In this document: positions 61,255-64,000 of the stretch, piece by piece | How positions within the stretch are numbered: position 1 is the first letter of the stretch | Layout: each line of letters opens with the position of its first letter | Assembly (NCBI RefSeq): GCF_001613465.1 | Contig: NZ_BDCK01000011.1 | Span: 62,001-126,000 of the forward strand | DNA: 64,000 bases | Direction: 5' to 3' | DNA from: Nocardia niwae NBRC 108934 = DSM 45340 | GTDB taxonomy: Bacteria > Actinomycetota > Actinomycetes > Mycobacteriales > Mycobacteriaceae | Made by a program: the position numbers and the translations under genes | The notes under the pieces: generated by a model | Told to the model about the DNA's origin: nothing | Databases searched by the model: none | The model's input: only the letters and a program-made list of their open reading frames with translations

Positions 61255-61360
61255 CGGTCGCCTTCCCCTGCGGACACCGCCCCTCGGACCGCTGGTCAGT
61301 GTAACAACGACGGAGGCGGCCGCCGAGGGACGAGCACAAGCCCGGACCCGACGCGGTCCG

Positions 61361-61404
61361 CCGCGCTGTACCGCCCGGTAAAGTGCGAGTCCGATACAGC
61401 GCGG
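61361..61404. repeat. Inverted repeat in the gntR / ESX-module divergent region
   Basis: CCGCGCTGTA (61361-61370) and TACAGCGCGG (61395-61404) are exact complements 24 bases apart, and the left one is joined to a small palindrome TACCGCCCGGTA (61369-61380). These lie 34-77 bases before the GTG at 61438 and are candidate operator sites for the GntR protein or a partner. Confidence 0.5.
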
Positions 61405-61437
61405 TACGAACAGGACCGAGCGGAAGGGGGCTTCCAC

Positions 61438-61830
61438 GTGGCGGTACCCGATACCGGACAGAGGACGGCGCGAGAGCTGTACGCGGCGGCCATCGGCGTG
61501 GGCGGGGGCGAGCGGTTCGAGCTGGACACCGCCGTCGCGGAGAACCTCGCCGCCGCATGCGATCGACTGGTCGACGATCTACGCCGCGCGATGGCGGGCG
61601 AACACCTGATCACCGACGTGACCGGGTTTCCCGACCTGCCCACCGGCCACGGCCTCACCCGCGGATTCGCCGCGAAGGGACGCCAGTACCTGGACACCCT
61701 GGCCGCGTTCCAGGAAACGGCGCTGCTGTTCAAGGCCGCCTATCTCGCCGCGGCCAACCGGCTCGCCGACGCCGAGGCGGCGAACCAGGCAGCGCTGCGG
61801 CTGATCGCCGACTACCTGGAGCCCCGTTGA
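61438..61830 (+). CDS. Helical protein, probable ESX (type VII) substrate or partner
   Basis: 130 residues, wholly helical in appearance: ARELYAAAIGVGGGERFELD, TAVAENLAAACDRLVDDLRR, GFAAKGRQYLDTLAAFQETA, LLFKAAYLAAANRLADAEAA. It has no WXG and no clear YxxxD/E tail, so it is not a typical EsxA/B; it resembles EspC-like or PE-like first members of PE/PPE/EspG sets. GGAAGGGGG lies 7 bases before the GTG. Placed first, before the WSG protein and EspG. Confidence 0.65.
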   Translation: MAVPDTGQRTARELYAAAIGVGGGERFELDTAVAENLAAACDRLVDDLRRAMAGEHLITDVTGFPDLPTGHGLTRGFAAKGRQYLDTLAAFQETALLFKAAYLAAANRLADAEAANQAALRLIADYLEPR

Positions 61831-61870
61831 GCACGCGGCCGCGCGCCGGAACCGACTGAGGGGACGACGG

Positions 61871-62533
61871 ATGGGAGACTCCGCGGCACGCGCCGCCGCC
61901 GACGGCATCCGGCGGGAGCTGGCCGGATTCTCCAGCGGGACAGCAGATCCCGCCTACGCGCCGGACCGGGAGCTGTTCGGCGCCTACACCCATCAGCAGA
62001 TCTGGGATCTGGTGCACGAAACGCTCGACCCGGCGGCGCTGGGCCGGGTCGCCACGGCATGGCAGGCGAACGCCGCCGCGGTGGCCGAAGCGTTCCAAGT
62101 GTTCTCCGATGCCGCCAACCGAGAGTTTGCGCGCTGGTCCGGCCGCGCCGCGGATGCCGCGGTGGGGGCGACCAGGCAGTTCGTCCGCGCGGGCGGGGAC
62201 GTGCACGACGTGTGCCGGGCGGTCGCCCGGCTGATGGAGTTGAATAGCGATGCCGCGCAAACGGTCCGGGGCGCGATCGCGCCGCCGCAGCGATATCGGC
62301 CGCTGGCGGACCCGGCCGCCGAAGCGGTTTACGGTGGAAAACGTAGGATGGAACACGATAGTGCGGCGGCAGACATCGAGGCGGATGTCCGGGACACGAT
62401 GACGTACGTCTACACCCCGACGATGCCCGCCACCGGCGATCACGTTCCCCGATTCCCCCAGCCGCACGAAGGCGCCGCGGCCGACGGCGCACCCGGCGAT
62501 CCGGATTCCGTCCGCGGAGGCGGCGCACGGTGA
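61871..62533 (+). CDS. PPE/WXG-like ESX substrate candidate
   Basis: 220 residues. A helical hairpin with a W-S-G turn: RVATAWQANAAAVAEAFQVF, SDAANREFARWSGRAADAAV, GATRQFVRAGGDVHDVCRAV. The turn corresponds to the WXG of ESX substrates, but the domain is longer and closer to PPE/EspB-type N-domains. The C-terminal 70 residues are Pro/Gly/Asp-rich and disordered. Directly before an EspG gene with a GTGA overlap, so EspG is the likely chaperone. GAGGGGA precedes the ATG. Confidence 0.75.
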   Translation: MGDSAARAAADGIRRELAGFSSGTADPAYAPDRELFGAYTHQQIWDLVHETLDPAALGRVATAWQANAAAVAEAFQVFSDAANREFARWSGRAADAAVGATRQFVRAGGDVHDVCRAVARLMELNSDAAQTVRGAIAPPQRYRPLADPAAEAVYGGKRRMEHDSAAADIEADVRDTMTYVYTPTMPATGDHVPRFPQPHEGAAADGAPGDPDSVRGGGAR

Positions 62534-63255
62534 AATGGGTGCTCAGCCCGGACGAATTCACGCATGTCTGGACGAACGAAACGAGCCTGGACCGCAGGCC
62601 CTACCCGGTCAACATGGTCCCCTCGGCCACGGCGCGGACCGAGTCGGAATACCACGCCCTCCGTCTGCCGCAGCGCTTCGCCCGCCAGGCCGACCCCGAT
62701 CTGGCCGCCGCGCTGATGCTCTGCGCGCGCAACGACGCAACCACCATCACCGTCTCCGGCGAACGCGCGGCGCTCGCCCGCAACGGAAGCGGCCCGGAGG
62801 CCGAGCAGATCCTCGCCTTCGCCGCGGTGGTGCACAACCACGCGGGCATCCTGGTCGCCACGCCCGACCGGGTGACCGTGCAGATGTGCCATGCCCGCGC
62901 TGTGGGCGAACGCCTGGTGCAGATCATCGGGTCGGCGCGGCCGGGCAGGCTCGCCCCGATGCGCGAGCCGCAGGACGCCGTGCTGAGTCCGGACCGCACC
63001 GAGCCGTTCGTCACCAATGGTCATCGCGGGGCGGCGAAATTCCGCCAGACTCTGCGCAAGCCGGTGGACGGGCGCGGCTTCATCACCGTCACGGTGGAAC
63101 CCGAGAACCCGATGTCCCCGCCCACCCGCCACCGCACCTGGCTGGACTTCACCGGCGACGGCCGCTACCTGCTGACCACCGCGCACGATCTCGTCCTCAC
63201 CCCCGTGTCGGACGAGGAGTTCGCCACCCAATTCCTGCGGCTGGCGCAAGTGTGA
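62530..63255 (+). CDS. espG: ESX secretion-associated protein EspG
   Basis: 241 residues. EspG family: MKWVLSPDEFTHVWTNETSL, LPQRFARQADPDLAAALMLC, IGSARPGRLAPMREP, PTRHRTWLDFTGDGRYLL. EspG proteins are cytosolic chaperones that bind PPE proteins and hand them to the ESX secretion machine. The GTG overlaps the previous stop (GTGA). No eccB-eccE or mycP genes are in the window, so this is an orphan set served by an ESX system elsewhere. Confidence 0.9.
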   Translation: MKWVLSPDEFTHVWTNETSLDRRPYPVNMVPSATARTESEYHALRLPQRFARQADPDLAAALMLCARNDATTITVSGERAALARNGSGPEAEQILAFAAVVHNHAGILVATPDRVTVQMCHARAVGERLVQIIGSARPGRLAPMREPQDAVLSPDRTEPFVTNGHRGAAKFRQTLRKPVDGRGFITVTVEPENPMSPPTRHRTWLDFTGDGRYLLTTAHDLVLTPVSDEEFATQFLRLAQV

Positions 63256-63277
63256 CCAGGCGCAACCGCCGCGTGGG

Positions 63278-63292
63278 TAGGTTGAGACCATG
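63278..63292 (+). promoter_or_regulatory. Leaderless-type -10 (TAGGTT) before ppk2
   Basis: TAGGTT at 63278-63283, 6 bases, then ATG at 63290, no Shine-Dalgarno. Suggests that ppk2 has its own leaderless promoter independent of espG. Confidence 0.45.
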
Positions 63293-64000
63293 CCCGAACA
63301 GTGGACGATGTGCCCTACCGAAGCCATGAAAGCCGATGGCCTGCGCGTGGCGGAACTGGACACCTCCGGGACACCGGGGTTCTCCGGCGGCAAGAGAGCA
63401 GGACTCGCGCTGCTCGCCGAACGCAGCCAGGTGCTGTCGGATCTGCAGGAGAAGCTGTACGCCAACGGCCGCTCCGGCGGCGACCGGCGCAACGTGCTGC
63501 TGATCCTGCAGGGCATGGACACCGCGGGCAAGGGTGGCATCGTCCGGCACGTCATCGGCTCCGTCGACCCGCAGGGCGTCGACCACGCCGCCTTCGGCGT
63601 GCCGACACAGGAGGAGAGACGCCATCACTATCTGTGGCGCATCCGCAAGGCGCTGCCGCGCGCGGGGCAGCTCGGGGTGTTCGATCGCTCGCACTACGAG
63701 GACGTGCTCGTCGTGCGCGTGCACAACCTGGTGCCGCCCACGGTGTGGGAGCCGCGCTACGACGAGATCAACGCGTTCGAGCGGGAATTGGTGGACGAGG
63801 GCACCACGCTGGTGAAGGTGGCCATGTTCGTCTCGCTCGACGAACAGAAGAAGCGGCTCGCCGAGCGGCTGGAACGGACGGACAAATACTGGAAGTTCAA
63901 CCCGGCCGACATCGATGAGCGCGCGTACTGGCCGGCCTATCAGGAGGCGTACCAGGCGATGCTGGACCGCACGTCCACCGAGTACGCGCCCTGGTACGTC
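63290..64000 (+). CDS. ppk2: Polyphosphate kinase 2 family protein, C-terminally cut by the window edge
   Basis: 237 codons to the window end with no stop. Walker A ILQGMDTAGKGGIVRHVIGS, the lid-like region FGVPTQEERRHHYLWRIRKA, Walker B GVFDRSHYEDVLVVRVHN, and KRLAERLERTDKYWKFNPAD. These define PPK2, which transfers phosphate between polyphosphate and nucleotides. The start M-P-E-Q-W-T-M-C fits the end of the preceding gene (34-base gap). Type I (NDP) or type II (NMP) preference cannot be told. Confidence 0.93.
   Translation, partial: MPEQWTMCPTEAMKADGLRVAELDTSGTPGFSGGKRAGLALLAERSQVLSDLQEKLYANGRSGGDRRNVLLILQGMDTAGKGGIVRHVIGSVDPQGVDHAAFGVPTQEERRHHYLWRIRKALPRAGQLGVFDRSHYEDVLVVRVHNLVPPTVWEPRYDEINAFERELVDEGTTLVKVAMFVSLDEQKKRLAERLERTDKYWKFNPADIDERAYWPAYQEAYQAMLDRTSTEYAPWYV

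Overview
The window reads as chromosomal DNA of a high-GC, mycolic-acid-containing actinobacterium of the order Mycobacteriales, most likely Nocardia (Rhodococcus is the main alternative). Support: strong G/C third-position bias, many GTG starts and 4-base ATGA/GTGA gene overlaps, mycothiol synthesis (mshA), SenX3-RegX3, an HbhA-like adhesin with a Lys/Ala/Pro tail, an EspG-type ESX chaperone, and a gene order that, as I recall it, follows Mycobacterium tuberculosis Rv0472c to Rv0529 read backwards. No rRNA, tRNA, CRISPR array, insertion sequence or prophage was seen.

Layout. 1-5.8 kb (minus): cytochrome c maturation (ccsA fragment, resB, ccdA, a small ORF, a TlpA/ResA-like lipoprotein), a histidine phosphatase and hemL, joined by overlaps. 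5.9-8.6 kb: small secreted and membrane proteins, including a 39-residue membrane peptide. 8.6-17.7 kb: tetrapyrrole synthesis. hemB is separated from hemD-hemC-hemA-rex by three plus-strand genes, one of which carries a composite DNA-damage promoter. rex has a Rex operator over its own promoter. Two micro-ORFs of 23 and 25 codons bridge hemC-hemD and rex-hemA with ATGA overlaps at both ends. 17.4-24.8 kb: a glutaredoxin-like protein, a HAD phosphatase, an acyltransferase, an epimerase, the tiny ribosomal protein bS22, an excisionase-like DNA-binding protein, proC, a thioesterase and a TIM-barrel isomerase. 24.8-30.9 kb: a disordered membrane protein, an exopolyphosphatase-like protein, a Cys-rich protein, a secreted protein and regX3-senX3.

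31.0-36.2 kb is an accessory block between senX3 and gpmA: HxlR regulator with divergent oxidoreductase, an ECF42-type sigma factor with its DGPF partner and a matching promoter, and a secreted CocE-like hydrolase. 36.4-49.1 kb returns to conserved genes: gpmA, a ROK kinase, YbjN, mshA, an alpha/beta hydrolase, an SDR, mscL, an L,D-transpeptidase, murB, two DUF2505 proteins, a methyltransferase, an AbiEi-like protein, an LmeA-like protein and deoC. 49.3-52.6 kb is mixed: a GNAT protein behind a micro-ORF, a VapBC pair with a curtailed antitoxin, purU and an alpha/beta hydrolase.

52.7-56.6 kb holds DUF2516, hbhA, an XRE regulator, DUF445 and a MadR-like TetR regulator. 56.8-60.1 kb holds an ABC1 kinase, an enoyl-reductase-like protein and a methyltransferase. 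60.2-63.3 kb holds a GntR/UTRA regulator, a 63-residue protein with a palindromic operator centred on its -10, and a compact ESX substrate/EspG module. The window ends inside a polyphosphate kinase 2 gene. A recurring theme is short-leader or leaderless transcription: a TANNNT hexamer 6-8 bases before the start codon in several genes.
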